A stretch of 64,000 bases of DNA from assembly GCA_022767745.1 (NCBI GenBank), contig JALENN010000005.1, forward strand, positions 124,001-188,000, written 5' to 3'. The DNA comes from Alistipes sp. (GTDB lineage: Bacteria; Bacteroidota; Bacteroidia; Bacteroidales; Rikenellaceae). The notes under the pieces are model-generated. The model was not told the origin of the DNA, searched no databases, and saw only the letters and a program-made list of their open reading frames with translations. Shown piece after piece: positions 1 through 8,376 of this stretch. Numbering within the stretch: position 1 is the first letter of the stretch; each line of letters starts with the position of its first letter. Made by a program: the position numbers and the translations under genes.

Positions 1-944
1 TTATACATCTCGTTGTCGTACTGGCGCTGCAGGACGCTGTCCGGCAGGACGACGGAAGACTGGTTCCAGAACTCGTTCCAGAAAGCGAGGTGCGTCGCGT
101 AATCCTCCTTCAGGCCGCGCTGAAAGGCCTGCTCAACCTCGTCGGCGGCGTTGTCGTCCGACAGCGACGAGGTAACGCTCCACACGCCGATGCACTTGCC
201 GCGGCGGTTTTCCCATTTAACGGCTACGTCGTACGAAAAGTCGCCCCAGCCGTTCTGATGGTAGGTCACAAGACCGTCCTTTTCAGTCAGCTCTCCCTGC
301 TCGTATCCCAGTCGGGCCAGGTCCTGGCCCGTGACCGGATCGAGCGCGTTTGCATTATCCTTCTGGTAGACGGGAGGAATGATCGTGGGTGCAACGTCGT
401 CGGGAACATTCTCGAGGACAAACCATCCGATAGGCTCGGTGGCGTGGACAAAGGTGTGGAGACGGGCACCGTTCTCCCACTCGGTCTCGCAGAGCGCATT
501 TTTAAGATATAGATGCACCTGCCTTGCGCCGCCCATGCGGGCGAACTCCAGTGCGGCACCAGGTATTTTCGAGGGTGCTGCGTCGCGGTCGTATGGCCAG
601 TCGAACTTCTGCTGTACCGGCAGGTAGTTACCCTCGGCGATATGATTCTTTACCCACGAAAACTTGTAGTTGTCGCCCGACAGGCTGTCGGCGGGGCGCA
701 GGTCCCACAGATCGGTGCGGTCCAGCGACATCCTCAGGACGGAATCCCGCTCCCATACAAGGGCCCCGACCGTGGCGTTTCCCAACGGAATGCCCTCGTC
801 CCATGTGGTGGCCATGTGGTCGAATGCAAGGTCGCTCTTCGTGGGGCGTAGCTGCCAGTCGGCCGTGTCCGAGCATCCTGCGGCAAGAGCCATGAGGGTT
901 CCGCCCAGGCAGGCCGTCAACAATATGCGGCGTATGTTTTTCAT
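1..944 (-). CDS. Glycoside hydrolase-like lipoprotein, N-terminal part (GH95/GH65-type N domain)
   Basis: Only the first 314 codons are present; the gene runs off the left edge. The start at 944 opens a lipoprotein signal (MKNIRRILLTAC...LAAGC, lipidated Cys24), so the protein should be membrane-anchored and probably surface or periplasmic. Residues around 45-75 contain WDEGIPLGNATVGALVW followed by SLDRTDLWDLRP, which matches the super-beta-sandwich N-terminal domain found ahead of the (alpha/alpha)6 barrel in GH95 and related fucosidase-like enzymes. The catalytic barrel lies outside the window, so the substrate cannot be judged. A near-consensus TATATTTA lies about 25 bp upstream. The family call is by motif memory. 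Confidence 0.7.
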   Translation of the reverse strand, partial: MKNIRRILLTACLGGTLMALAAGCSDTADWQLRPTKSDLAFDHMATTWDEGIPLGNATVGALVWERDSVLRMSLDRTDLWDLRPADSLSGDNYKFSWVKNHIAEGNYLPVQQKFDWPYDRDAAPSKIPGAALEFARMGGARQVHLYLKNALCETEWENGARLHTFVHATEPIGWFVLENVPDDVAPTIIPPVYQKDNANALDPVTGQDLARLGYEQGELTEKDGLVTYHQNGWGDFSYDVAVKWENRRGKCIGVWSVTSSLSDDNAADEVEQAFQRGLKEDYATHLAFWNEFWNQSSVVLPDSVLQRQYDNEMY

Positions 945-1069
945 ATCGACGATAATATCCTTTGAATAAATATATTCCCTGCTGTTGTAATCCAATCGGT
1001 AGGGCGCTGTTAGGGGTGTGAGCTGGGCGGATCATGCCGCCGGGCCACGCTCGGCCGTTTCGCCTGCCG

Positions 1070-1492
1070 TTATCGTCTCATGGAGATCGACTCCATGTAG
1101 GACTGCAGTATTATTGCCGCCGAGATGCGGTCCACCACGGCCTTGTCGCGGCGGGCCATGCGTCCCATGCCGCTCTCGATCATGGCGCGGTGTGCCAGCA
1201 CCGAGGTGAAGCGCTCGTCGTAAAGCACCACGTCCTTGTCGGGGTAGCTGCGGCGCAGACGTGCCGCCAGGGGCTCGATAAAGCGCATTGTCTCCGAGGG
1301 CGAGCCGTTCATCTGCACGGGTTTGCCGAGCACGATGGTGTCGACGTCGTTCTTCGAGAAGTAGTCGGCCAGGAATTTCTCCAGCTGCTTGGTCTCGACC
1401 GTCGTCAGGGCCCCCGCAATGATACGCAGGGGATCGCTTACGGCGATCCCCGTGCGTCGCGTACCGTAGTCTATGGCCAGAATGCGTCCCAT
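1070..1492 (-). CDS. ruvX: Putative pre-16S rRNA nuclease / Holliday junction resolvase-like YqgF
   Basis: This is a 140-residue RNase H-fold protein of the YqgF/RuvX family, implicated in 16S rRNA 5'-end maturation. It opens with MGRILAIDYGTRRTGIAVSD, placing the first catalytic Asp at residue 8. Later motifs are LGKPVQMNGS, LYDERFTS and VVDRISAAIIL, which carry the other expected acidic residues. Reading could extend upstream to 1549, but the family begins at MGR, so 1492 is used. It is the last gene of a run glyS, 32-aa membrane peptide, ruvX, with only 8 bp between the peptide stop and this start. Confidence 0.9.
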   Translation of the reverse strand: MGRILAIDYGTRRTGIAVSDPLRIIAGALTTVETKQLEKFLADYFSKNDVDTIVLGKPVQMNGSPSETMRFIEPLAARLRRSYPDKDVVLYDERFTSVLAHRAMIESGMGRMARRDKAVVDRISAAIILQSYMESISMRR

Positions 1493-1500
1493 AGGGGCCG

Positions 1501-1599
1501 TTACAGCTGCTTGATTATTAAGCCGACGGCATATCCTATGGCGAAGCACACGGCGATGATTGCCATGAAGTAAAGTATCTTCGTACCTTTGCTTTTCAT
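1501..1599 (-). CDS. Small single-span membrane protein (32 aa)
   Basis: A short ORF fills the gap between glyS and ruvX: 32 codons beginning MKSKGTKILYF and ending GLIIKQL before TAA. A lysine-rich N-terminus is followed by about 19 hydrophobic residues (roughly 9-28), giving one transmembrane helix, probably with the N-terminus in the cytoplasm. The start is 18 bp after the glyS stop and the stop is 8 bp before ruvX, in the same orientation, so it looks like a real operon member. I do not recognise the family and assign no function. A chance ORF of this size is possible, but its tight fit and clean hydrophobic pattern argue for a gene. Confidence 0.6.
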   Translation of the reverse strand: MKSKGTKILYFMAIIAVCFAIGYAVGLIIKQL

Positions 1600-1617
1600 G
1601 GTTCGGCGTTTCCCGTA

Positions 1618-3162
1618 TTAGAGTCCGAGTTTCTGGAACAGCTTGCGGAACGATACCTCGCTGTCGACCATTGCGGGCAGGGCGTCGATCGAGACTCTCT
1701 CCTGTGCCATGGTGTCGCGGTGACGTACCGTGACGGTGTTGTCCTCCAGCGTCTGGTGGTCAACCGTAACGCAGAAGGGCGTACCGATGGCATCCTGACG
1801 GCGGTAACGCTTGCCGATAGAGTCCTTCTCGTCGTAGGCCACGTTGTAGTCGTACTTGAGCATGTCGATGATCTTCTGCGCGACATCGGGCAGCCCGTCC
1901 TTCTTGACCAGCGGCATGACGGCCACCTTCGTGGGCGCCAGCTGTGCGGGTATGCGCAGTACGACGCGCTCCTCGCCGCCATCGAGCTTCTCCTCGGTGT
2001 AGGCTGCCGACATGATCTGCAGGAACATGCGGTCGACGCCGATCGAGGTCTCGACAACGTAGGGAACGTAGCTCTCGCCGCGTTCGGGGTCGAAGTACTG
2101 TATCTTCTTGCCCGAGTACTGCTGGTGACGGCTCAGGTCGAAGTCCGTACGCGAGTGGATACCCTCCACCTCCTTGAATCCGAAGGGGAAGTTGTACTCG
2201 ATGTCGGTTGCGGCGTTGGCGTAGTGTGCCAGCTTCTCGTGGTCGTGGAAGCGGTAGTTGTTGTCGCCGAAGCCCAGGGCGCGGTGCCATGCCATACGGA
2301 TCTCCTTCCAGCGGTTCCACCACTCCATCTCGGTGCCGGGCTGTACGAAGAACTGCATCTCCATCTGCTCGAACTCGCGCATGCGGAAGATGAACTGGCG
2401 TGCCACGATCTCGTTGCGGAAGGCCTTGCCTATCTGGGCGATACCGAAGGGTAACTTCATGCGGGCCGTCTTCTGCACGTTGAGGTAGTTGACGAAGATA
2501 CCCTGTGCCGTCTCGGGACGCAGGTATATGGTGCTGGCACCCTCGGCCGTAGAACCCATCTGCGTCGAGAACATGAGGTTGAACTGGCGCACGTCGGTCC
2601 AGTTGCGCGTACCCGATATGGGGCATGCTATCTCGCAGTCGATGATTATCTGGCGCAACTCGGCCAGGTCGTTGGCGTTCATGGCGTCGGCGTAGCGCTT
2701 GTGTACGGCGTCACGCTTGGCGGCCGTCTCCAGCACGCGGGGCGAGGTCGAACGGTACTGTGCCTCGTCGAAACTCTCGCCGAAACGCTTGCGGGCCTTC
2801 TCGACCTCCTTGTCGATCTTCTCGTCCTGCTTGGCGATCCACTCCTCGATGAGCACGTCGGCGCGGTAGCGCTTCTTCGAATCCTTGTTGTCGATCAGGG
2901 GGTCGTTGAAGGCGGCCACGTGTCCCGATGCCTCCCACGTCTTGGGGTGCATGAAGATGGCGGCGTCGATGCCCACGATGTTCTCGTGGAGCTTGACCAT
3001 CGAATCCCACCAGTAACGTTTGATATTGTTCTTCAGCTCGACGCCGTTCTGACCGTAGTCGTAAACGGCGCCAAGGCCATCGTATATTTCGCTCGACGGG
3101 AATATGAATCCGTACTCCTTGCAGTGAGCCACCAGTTTCTTAAACAACTCCTCCTGTGTCAT
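1618..3162 (-). CDS. glyS: Glycyl-tRNA synthetase, single-subunit class II type
   Basis: This 514-residue enzyme charges tRNA-Gly with glycine. It is the homodimeric alpha2 type typical of Bacteroidota, not the alpha2beta2 type. Visible class II features are the N-terminal FIFPSSEIYDGLGAVYDYG segment, the motif 2 region GIAQIGKAFRNEI followed by REFEQMEMQFF, motif 3 GVDRMFLQIMSA, and a C-terminal anticodon-binding domain beginning near APTKVAVMPLVKK. The length is normal for the family. The start ATG at 3162 lies about 40 bp downstream of a TACTTTTG box. It heads the glyS / small membrane peptide / ruvX unit. Confidence 0.97.
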   Translation of the reverse strand: MTQEELFKKLVAHCKEYGFIFPSSEIYDGLGAVYDYGQNGVELKNNIKRYWWDSMVKLHENIVGIDAAIFMHPKTWEASGHVAAFNDPLIDNKDSKKRYRADVLIEEWIAKQDEKIDKEVEKARKRFGESFDEAQYRSTSPRVLETAAKRDAVHKRYADAMNANDLAELRQIIIDCEIACPISGTRNWTDVRQFNLMFSTQMGSTAEGASTIYLRPETAQGIFVNYLNVQKTARMKLPFGIAQIGKAFRNEIVARQFIFRMREFEQMEMQFFVQPGTEMEWWNRWKEIRMAWHRALGFGDNNYRFHDHEKLAHYANAATDIEYNFPFGFKEVEGIHSRTDFDLSRHQQYSGKKIQYFDPERGESYVPYVVETSIGVDRMFLQIMSAAYTEEKLDGGEERVVLRIPAQLAPTKVAVMPLVKKDGLPDVAQKIIDMLKYDYNVAYDEKDSIGKRYRRQDAIGTPFCVTVDHQTLEDNTVTVRHRDTMAQERVSIDALPAMVDSEVSFRKLFQKLGL

Positions 3163-3203
3163 GGTATTATGTTTTTGTGTCTGTTTGCAATATGTTCAGA
3201 TTG

Positions 3204-3211
3204 CAAAAGTA
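3204..3211 (-). promoter_or_regulatory. -7 box of glyS promoter
   Basis: The minus strand reads TACTTTTG, an exact TAnnTTTG Bacteroidota -7 element, 42 bp upstream of the glyS start. The -33 element is weak (a TTTTCG near 3225-3230). Confidence 0.6.
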
Positions 3212-3316
3212 CAAAATTAAATGCGAAAATGCACTCCCCGCAGGGTAAATAGCGCTCGTTTTTTACGGTAGTAAGTGTAAAAAAGCGCCCCCGGCGTCCG
3301 GAGTGGTCGCAAAGGA

Positions 3317-3346
3317 TTGCAGAACGGATATTTTTTTGTATTTTTG
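3317..3346 (+). promoter_or_regulatory. Promoter of outer-membrane barrel gene
   Basis: TTG at 3317-3319 and TATTTTTG at 3339-3346 are separated by 19 bp and fit the Bacteroidota sigma-ABfr consensus. A leader of about 100 nt would precede the ATG at 3454. Confidence 0.6.
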
Positions 3347-3453
3347 TCATAGGGGCGCGTGTCCGGCGGCGCCGCTGCGGCCCGGGTGCCGGGTCTGTGG
3401 AGCGGCAGGGTGTTGAGGCCGGTGCCGCGTGTAACATCTCATAGGGTTTTGAT

Positions 3454-4152
3454 ATGAAAAGATTTTTCCTTCTGGCATTGGTGCTGTGCACGGCCGCCAC
3501 GGCCGCAGCGCAGGGATACAACGATTTCTTTACGTTCCGACCCGACAAGAAGGTGCGTAAGAATTCGCTGAATATAAGCTATGTATCCGACAAGATCTCA
3601 CCGACGGACAAGAACCTCTCGCTCGACGGCGTCAAAAACAACTGGGGCGTTTCGCTTACCTATGTGCACACCTACATGCTGCACCGCAAGCCCATCGCCC
3701 GCATGCTGGGCTTCGGTCTCGACGTGAGCTTTGCCGACGTCTCATACGCCAACTATACGATAGACGACATGGAGCGGTGGGGTATGATCGATCCCGACGA
3801 TTTCGATACCATGCACGATCCCACGCAGTTCCAGAATGTGGCGTTGCACAAGATTGAGTACTCGCTTCAGGTAGGTCCCTCGGTTACGCTTACGCCCGGA
3901 AAGAATTTCACCTTTGCGGCCTACGCGCGTTATGCGCCTACGTTCTCGGGCGTATACATCAATTATGACTTCTACGGCAACTACGCCTCGATGTTTAATT
4001 TCGGTGTGTCGGCCTCGTGGCGGAATATAGGTTTGGGTATCGAGTCGAGGATGGGCAGCTGCCGCTACAAGGACTTTACGGGCGGCGACGAACTGATGCC
4101 GTCGAAACTCAAGACATCGGGATTCCGTGCCTTCCTGCAGATACGGTGGTAA
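3454..4152 (+). CDS. Outer membrane beta-barrel protein, unknown role
   Basis: The 232-residue product begins with a Sec signal peptide (MKRFFLLALVLCTAATAAAQ, cleavage likely after the alanines). The mature protein consists of alternating amphipathic strands rich in Tyr, Phe and Asn and ends in an aromatic strand (...FRAFLQIRW), as expected for a small Bam-inserted barrel of perhaps 8-10 strands. No plug or enzymatic motif is visible. It stands alone, with its own promoter upstream and a terminator downstream. I do not assign a specific function. Confidence 0.8.
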   Translation: MKRFFLLALVLCTAATAAAQGYNDFFTFRPDKKVRKNSLNISYVSDKISPTDKNLSLDGVKNNWGVSLTYVHTYMLHRKPIARMLGFGLDVSFADVSYANYTIDDMERWGMIDPDDFDTMHDPTQFQNVALHKIEYSLQVGPSVTLTPGKNFTFAAYARYAPTFSGVYINYDFYGNYASMFNFGVSASWRNIGLGIESRMGSCRYKDFTGGDELMPSKLKTSGFRAFLQIRW

Positions 4153-4175
4153 TAGTTGATAGGCGAGATACGATT

Positions 4176-4209
4176 GAGGGGGCAGTTCAGTTGTCCCCTC
4201 TTCTTTTTG
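4176..4209 (+). terminator. Terminator after outer-membrane barrel gene
   Basis: GAGGGGGCA and TGTCCCCTC form a stem around GTTCAGT, followed by TTCTTTTTG. It overlaps the last codon of the convergent DUF4405 gene. Confidence 0.7.
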
Positions 4210-4639
4210 TCGTAATTAGTCGCGAAATAAACCCTTTCAGTATGCGTAGACGTTTGATTATATGCAGTATGCCGAGTATGGTGAGAAATATTCCGGTTTT
4301 ATAATGCAGTATCCCGACGCGAGTGATGTCTGAGGCTAAGGCGTACACACCGCTGAGGACTGTCATTGCGAAAATTACGGTTAAAAGAACAACCATGGTG
4401 CGTTTGCCCATGTGGTGGAGAGGCAAGTTGCGATACCATGCTTTGTGTGTAAAGACATGAAGTAGTGCAAGAACTAGAAATATCAGGCTGAAAAGAGTGT
4501 GCAACGCTGCGGTTCGGTGCCACAAATCCATGTTTCCCATGTGTCCGGCCAGGTGTAGTTGCAGCCCTGTGCATGCAGACAGGAAGAATGACGGTATGAG
4601 TGCCAGGTCGGTTAAAATAATAAGATTGTTTCTGTTCAT
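4187..4639 (-). CDS. DUF4405-type four-helix membrane protein
   Basis: The product has 150 residues and four hydrophobic helices, resembling the DUF4405 / cytochrome b-like fold in which helix-embedded histidines may bind heme. Histidines occur in LWHRTAALH, LLHVFTHKAWY and GILHIIKRL, compatible with heme ligation, although this is inference. An upstream TTG start at 4660 is formally open, but a TAACTTTG promoter box at 4663-4670 would place transcription initiation inside it, so the ATG at 4639 is preferred. The gene is monocistronic, divergent from araC's neighbourhood and convergent with the barrel gene. Confidence 0.75.
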   Translation of the reverse strand: MNRNNLIILTDLALIPSFFLSACTGLQLHLAGHMGNMDLWHRTAALHTLFSLIFLVLALLHVFTHKAWYRNLPLHHMGKRTMVVLLTVIFAMTVLSGVYALASDITRVGILHYKTGIFLTILGILHIIKRLRILKGFISRLITTKRRGDN

Positions 4640-4662
4640 CGTCGTTTTGTTTTTAGACAAGG

Positions 4663-4670
4663 CAAAGTTA
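4663..4670 (-). promoter_or_regulatory. -7 box of DUF4405 gene
   Basis: The minus strand reads TAACTTTG, 23 bp upstream of the ATG at 4639. Its position excludes the longer TTG start. Confidence 0.6.
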
Positions 4671-4718
4671 CGTTTCGGCGATGTTCAGGTAAATGGACGT
4701 TGCGGGGTATGAGTTGTA

Positions 4719-5606
4719 TTATTCGAGGTATTTTTTGCGGTAGGTCGCGGGGCTGATGCCTTCGGCCTTGGTGAAAAAACGAGTGAAATAGGCACTGTCG
4801 TCAAAGCCTAGAGTTTCGGCTATCTCTTTTATACTGGCAGGCGTGTAGACGAGCCTGCGTTTGGCGCGAACTAGTACTTCATTTGCTATGAAACGTGAAG
4901 CACTTGTTCCCGTAACATAGTGGACGGCTTCATTAAGATAGGTGGTTGAGATGTTGAGTGCGGCAGCGTGGTTTGACGGCCTGCGGTCGATGGCATCGTG
5001 TTGAACAAGACGATGCTTTAGGGCCAGGACAATTTTGATATATCTTTTATCGGCGGATTGTGTGGGGATGTTATGAGTTGCGATTTCGGCCGCAATTTCA
5101 GATATCGCATTAGCCGTATGTTGTACAACAGGACTTGTGGCGGGCCTGTGCGCTGTGTCGTTGGTGGCCGCTTTCGTGTCTTCGCCGCTATCGTGATATG
5201 CAATTCTGTTGACTAGGATTTCGAACAGATGTTGCATTTCATCCCTTTGCTGTGATGAAGGATGAAGTATTGTCTGACGCAGCGTATATTCTTCTAACGT
5301 GTATCTGGCCGATATGGAAATCGAATGCGTATCTATGAAGAGCAGGTAAGCCTCTGCGTTGTGTATATTTATGAGACTATGTGCTTGTCCGGTCCCTACA
5401 TAGATCACGTCGCCATCTTTGAGACTGTATGTCTTGAAATCGATTTCGACTTTGCATTCTCCAGATGTAACCATGCCAAAAATGGAATACTTGTCACGGT
5501 GGGTATAACTTACGACTGGAGTTTGGGTTGTCGTAGATATTTTCTTGGCGAATATTACCGAGGAGAACTGTTCTGTTAACGTATGCGTCGTGAGGTCGTC
5601 TTTCAT
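4719..5606 (-). CDS. AraC family transcriptional regulator
   Basis: The 295-residue protein has an N-terminal cupin-like sensor (about residues 20-100, with HRDKYSIFGMVTSGECKVEIDF and DGDVIYVGTGQAHS) and a C-terminal pair of helix-turn-helices (about 190-295, ending GISPATYRKKYLE). The second helix-turn-helix, IKEIAETLGFDDSAYFTRFF, is canonical AraC/XylS. A low-complexity linker at about 142-175 separates the domains. It begins 6 bp after the radC stop and is probably co-transcribed with it. The effector and targets are unknown. Confidence 0.93.
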   Translation of the reverse strand: MKDDLTTHTLTEQFSSVIFAKKISTTTQTPVVSYTHRDKYSIFGMVTSGECKVEIDFKTYSLKDGDVIYVGTGQAHSLINIHNAEAYLLFIDTHSISISARYTLEEYTLRQTILHPSSQQRDEMQHLFEILVNRIAYHDSGEDTKAATNDTAHRPATSPVVQHTANAISEIAAEIATHNIPTQSADKRYIKIVLALKHRLVQHDAIDRRPSNHAAALNISTTYLNEAVHYVTGTSASRFIANEVLVRAKRRLVYTPASIKEIAETLGFDDSAYFTRFFTKAEGISPATYRKKYLE

Positions 5607-5612
5607 CGAAGT

Positions 5613-6263
5613 CTATAGCATTGCTGCGCGGCGGAACGAGAACTCTCCCTCGCGCGATATTATGATGTGGTCCGTGAGGCGTATGTCGAACAGCGCCGCA
5701 GCGTCGCGTATGCGCAGTGTGAGCGTGCGGTCGGCCTCGCTCGGCGAGGCTGCGCCCGAGGGGTGGTTGTGTACGAGGATGATCTGTGTGGCAAGCAGTT
5801 CGAGGGCCCGTTTGACGATGATGCGATGGTCCACGATGGTGGCCTGTACTCCGCCCTGGCTCATGCGGCAATACTCTATTATGCGGTTCGACGAGGTGAG
5901 GAATATCGCCCAGCACTCCTCGTGCCCCATGGCGTCGAGCAACGGACGCATCAGCCGCACCACGTCGGTGTCGGTGGCGATGGTCGCTGCGGCTGCCGCC
6001 GTCGCTGCCGTGGCGCGGCGCCCCAGCTCCGTGGCCAGGCGTATGCGTTCGGCACGCCGCAGCCCCAGCCCCTCGCTCATGCGCAGGCGTCCGATCTCGG
6101 CGTGGGCTACGGCCGCGAGCGATCCGTATGCGGCGATGAGATTCTCGGCCGTGCGTATTGGGTCGCGTCGGTCGTCGGCCGACTCCACGAGCAGCGCCAG
6201 CAACTCGGTGTCGCTGAGCGATGCCGCTCCGCGTGACAGGAGTTTGTCGTGCAGGTTTTTCAT
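5613..6263 (-). CDS. radC: RadC family JAB/MPN-domain protein
   Basis: This is a 216-residue UPF0758/RadC protein. An N-terminal helix-hairpin-helix-like region (about 15-85) is followed by a JAMM-type metal site in HNHPSGAASPSEAD, with His165, His167 and Asp178 as the expected zinc ligands. The biochemical role of RadC is unsettled; the fold suggests a metallo-hydrolase acting in DNA processing. A poly-alanine/threonine stretch around 83-97 links the two domains. It is the first gene of a radC-araC pair. Confidence 0.92.
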   Translation of the reverse strand: MKNLHDKLLSRGAASLSDTELLALLVESADDRRDPIRTAENLIAAYGSLAAVAHAEIGRLRMSEGLGLRRAERIRLATELGRRATAATAAAAATIATDTDVVRLMRPLLDAMGHEECWAIFLTSSNRIIEYCRMSQGGVQATIVDHRIIVKRALELLATQIILVHNHPSGAASPSEADRTLTLRIRDAAALFDIRLTDHIIISREGEFSFRRAAML

Positions 6264-6330
6264 GGGCGGTCGGACTTGTTTGTTGTATGGTTGCCGGGCG
6301 CAGTGTCCCCGCGAACCTTCTGTGCGTCTG

Positions 6331-8073
6331 CTATTCGCTCTTTTCGGGCGTGGCGGCTTCCGTGGGTCGGTCGCTGTCGGTATTTGCCGCCGTACTCTCC
6401 GATAAGGGCTGCGCTTTTACGGTTTCGGCTGGCTCTGCGGCTGTGATCTCTGCGGGTTCAACCGTAGTCGTTCCATCCGTTTCCGTATTGTCGTCTGAGA
6501 CCTTGGCCGCCTTCGACGGGCGTCGGCGGGTACGCCTTTTGGGCGCAGGGTTTTCGGTGCCGGCATCGGTCGCGGATGCTTCCGCCGTGGTATCTTCCGT
6601 TACGTTGTCGTCGGTGGTTTCGGCCGCAGATTCGACAAGCTCGACCGCTTCGGCGGCCTCGGCCTCTTGGACGGCCTTTGGCTGGCGGCGGCGGGAACGG
6701 CGCTTCGGTGCGGCGGCCTTTTCCCCGGCAGGAAGCTCGGTTGCGGCTTCCGTGTTGTCGGCCTCTGTCGCAGACTCCGAAGTGGCGGTTTCGATGTCCG
6801 ATTCGGCTTTGATGTACGTTACGGGCTGGGGCTCTTCGGTAGGCTCGTTGCCGATGTTGTCTCCTTCGCCCTCAGCTGCTGTGGGTTGTGCGGCCCGGCG
6901 GCGTGAACGGCGTGATGAGCGGCTGCGGCCCGACGGCTTGGCGCTGTCGTCCGAGGCGGTGTCGGTGTCCGTTTCCGTCGTTGCGTCGGGTGCGGCGGCA
7001 GTGTCGGTATCGTCGGCCTCCGACGTTACGCTCTCTTCGGGTGTGGCGGTGGCGTCGTCGTATGCCGCCTGTGCGGGTTCGTTCCAGGCGGCGGTGTCGG
7101 GCGTTGACTCTGCAGTCTCTGTACTTGCGGCTTGTTCTGCAGCCTCTGCCGTATCGTTATTTTCCGCAGCGCGGCGGCGTGAACGGCGAGACGAGCGGCT
7201 ACGGCCCGAAGCCTTTGCCGTGTTGTCGTCAGTTTCTTCGTTGGCGGAGGTATCCTTGTCTGCGGTCTCGGCAGCTGGGCGTCGGGGTGTCGAGGCAAGG
7301 CCGCGCTCTATGGCGTCGAGCTTGTCGAAGAGTTTGGTGCAGTCCTCCTCGCGGAAACCCTGCGAGACGGAGAAGGCGGCGTGCTGCTCGGCCTCCTTCT
7401 TCGAGTCGCCCGAGCCGTAGCCGGCTTCGATGTCGTCGATGAGCACCTTGCAGATGAATACGGGATGCGCCGACGAGTAGTTCTTGTCGTGCGAGGTGAT
7501 GAAACGTATGGTGTGGTGCTTCTTCTGGCACCACTCGATAAGGCGGCTCTTGAAGTCGGTCTCCTCCTCGAGCAGCGTCCCGGCGCGCAGGTAGTCGCCG
7601 AAGATGCGGTTGATGAGCAGGCGGTTGACGAAATCGTATCCCTGGTCGAGGTATATGGCGCCCATCATGGCCTCGAAGGCGTCGCCGTAGATGTGTTTCT
7701 GCGAAAAACTTGCCGACGAATGGGTAATGACGTGCGCGTCGAGGTTCAGGCGCTTGGCCACCTCGTTGAGTGACTGGCGCGACACCATCTTCGAGCGCAG
7801 CTGTGTGAGGAACCCCTCGTTCTGGTCGGGGAACTCGATGAAGAGGTAGTCCGAAGTGACGCTCTCGATGACGGCGTCGCCGAGGAACTCGAGGCGCTCG
7901 TTGTTGATCTGACGGCCGTCGTCGAGCGTGACCGAGGCCGATTTGTGTATCAGGGCGAGCTTGTAGAGCTCGATGTTGTGCGGAATGAATCCGAACATGT
8001 CGTCGATGGCGGCGTAGAACTTGCGGTCCTTGCCGAAGCGGCGGCGTATGGGGCGGAGTATGAAATCTATCAC
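6331..8073 (-). CDS. rnc: Ribonuclease III with long repetitive disordered C-terminal tail
   Basis: Residues 1-240 are a complete RNase III: the NERLEFLGDAVIE signature with catalytic Glu62 and Asp66, the second cluster GDAFEAMMGAIYLD with Asp131 and Glu134, and a dsRNA-binding domain at about 171-240. The usual protein ends near here at about 225-250 aa, but this one has 580. Residues 260-580 are acidic, rich in Ala, Thr, Glu and Asp, and are broken by four basic patches: SGRSRSSRRSRRRAA at 289-303 and again at 381-395, PKRRSRRRQPK at 456-466, and PKRRTRRRPSK at 511-521. The start is a GTG at 8073; no better ATG exists upstream in frame. The tail could be an RNA- or ribosome-tethering module (inference). 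Confidence 0.93.
   Translation of the reverse strand: MIDFILRPIRRRFGKDRKFYAAIDDMFGFIPHNIELYKLALIHKSASVTLDDGRQINNERLEFLGDAVIESVTSDYLFIEFPDQNEGFLTQLRSKMVSRQSLNEVAKRLNLDAHVITHSSASFSQKHIYGDAFEAMMGAIYLDQGYDFVNRLLINRIFGDYLRAGTLLEEETDFKSRLIEWCQKKHHTIRFITSHDKNYSSAHPVFICKVLIDDIEAGYGSGDSKKEAEQHAAFSVSQGFREEDCTKLFDKLDAIERGLASTPRRPAAETADKDTSANEETDDNTAKASGRSRSSRRSRRRAAENNDTAEAAEQAASTETAESTPDTAAWNEPAQAAYDDATATPEESVTSEADDTDTAAAPDATTETDTDTASDDSAKPSGRSRSSRRSRRRAAQPTAAEGEGDNIGNEPTEEPQPVTYIKAESDIETATSESATEADNTEAATELPAGEKAAAPKRRSRRRQPKAVQEAEAAEAVELVESAAETTDDNVTEDTTAEASATDAGTENPAPKRRTRRRPSKAAKVSDDNTETDGTTTVEPAEITAAEPAETVKAQPLSESTAANTDSDRPTEAATPEKSE
6889..6933 (-). repeat. 45-bp basic-patch repeat, copy 2 (in rnc tail)
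   Basis: It encodes SGRSRSSRRSRRRAA (residues 381-395), identical at the protein level to the copy at 7165-7209 and nearly identical in DNA. Confidence 0.85.
7165..7209 (-). repeat. 45-bp basic-patch repeat, copy 1 (in rnc tail)
   Basis: It encodes SGRSRSSRRSRRRAA (residues 289-303). Conservation between copies amid divergent acidic spacers suggests duplication plus selection on the basic patch. Confidence 0.85.
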
Positions 8074-8332
8074 GTGTCTTGATTCGGGTTTTTGATGTTG
8101 TGTCGGAGCCCTGCATCGGCTGAGGCCTGCATTGGCTGCATGCGGCGTGGCGGCGTCGGCGGCACGGCATCATGGCCTCGCGCAGCGTCGGCTGCGGGGG
8201 AAGCCATCATGTCTGTTCGGTCGCGCGCTGCGGTACGGGTCGCGTGCGTGGGGCGGCCTGGCGGCGCAGTGCAACGGGCAATAATGTACGGTGGCAGGTC
8301 GCACGGGGCCTGCGCGGCGATTCTGAAAATGG
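8074..8332. other. Gene-free stretch between acpP terminator and rnc
   Basis: This GC-rich segment shows no supported gene and no clear TAnnTTTG box. In many Bacteroidota fabF sits between acpP and rnc; here it is absent. Confidence 0.6.
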
Positions 8333-8376
8333 AAAAAGGGCTAATCGAGGAGAAAAATACGCCCCGATATAGCCCT
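8333..8376 (-). terminator. Terminator ending the acpP transcript
   Basis: On the minus strand AGGGCTA-T-ATCGGGG pairs with CCTCGAT-TAGCCCT (14 pairs, one bulge, one G-U) and is followed directly by TTTTT. It lies 137-180 nt past the acpP stop. Confidence 0.75.
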
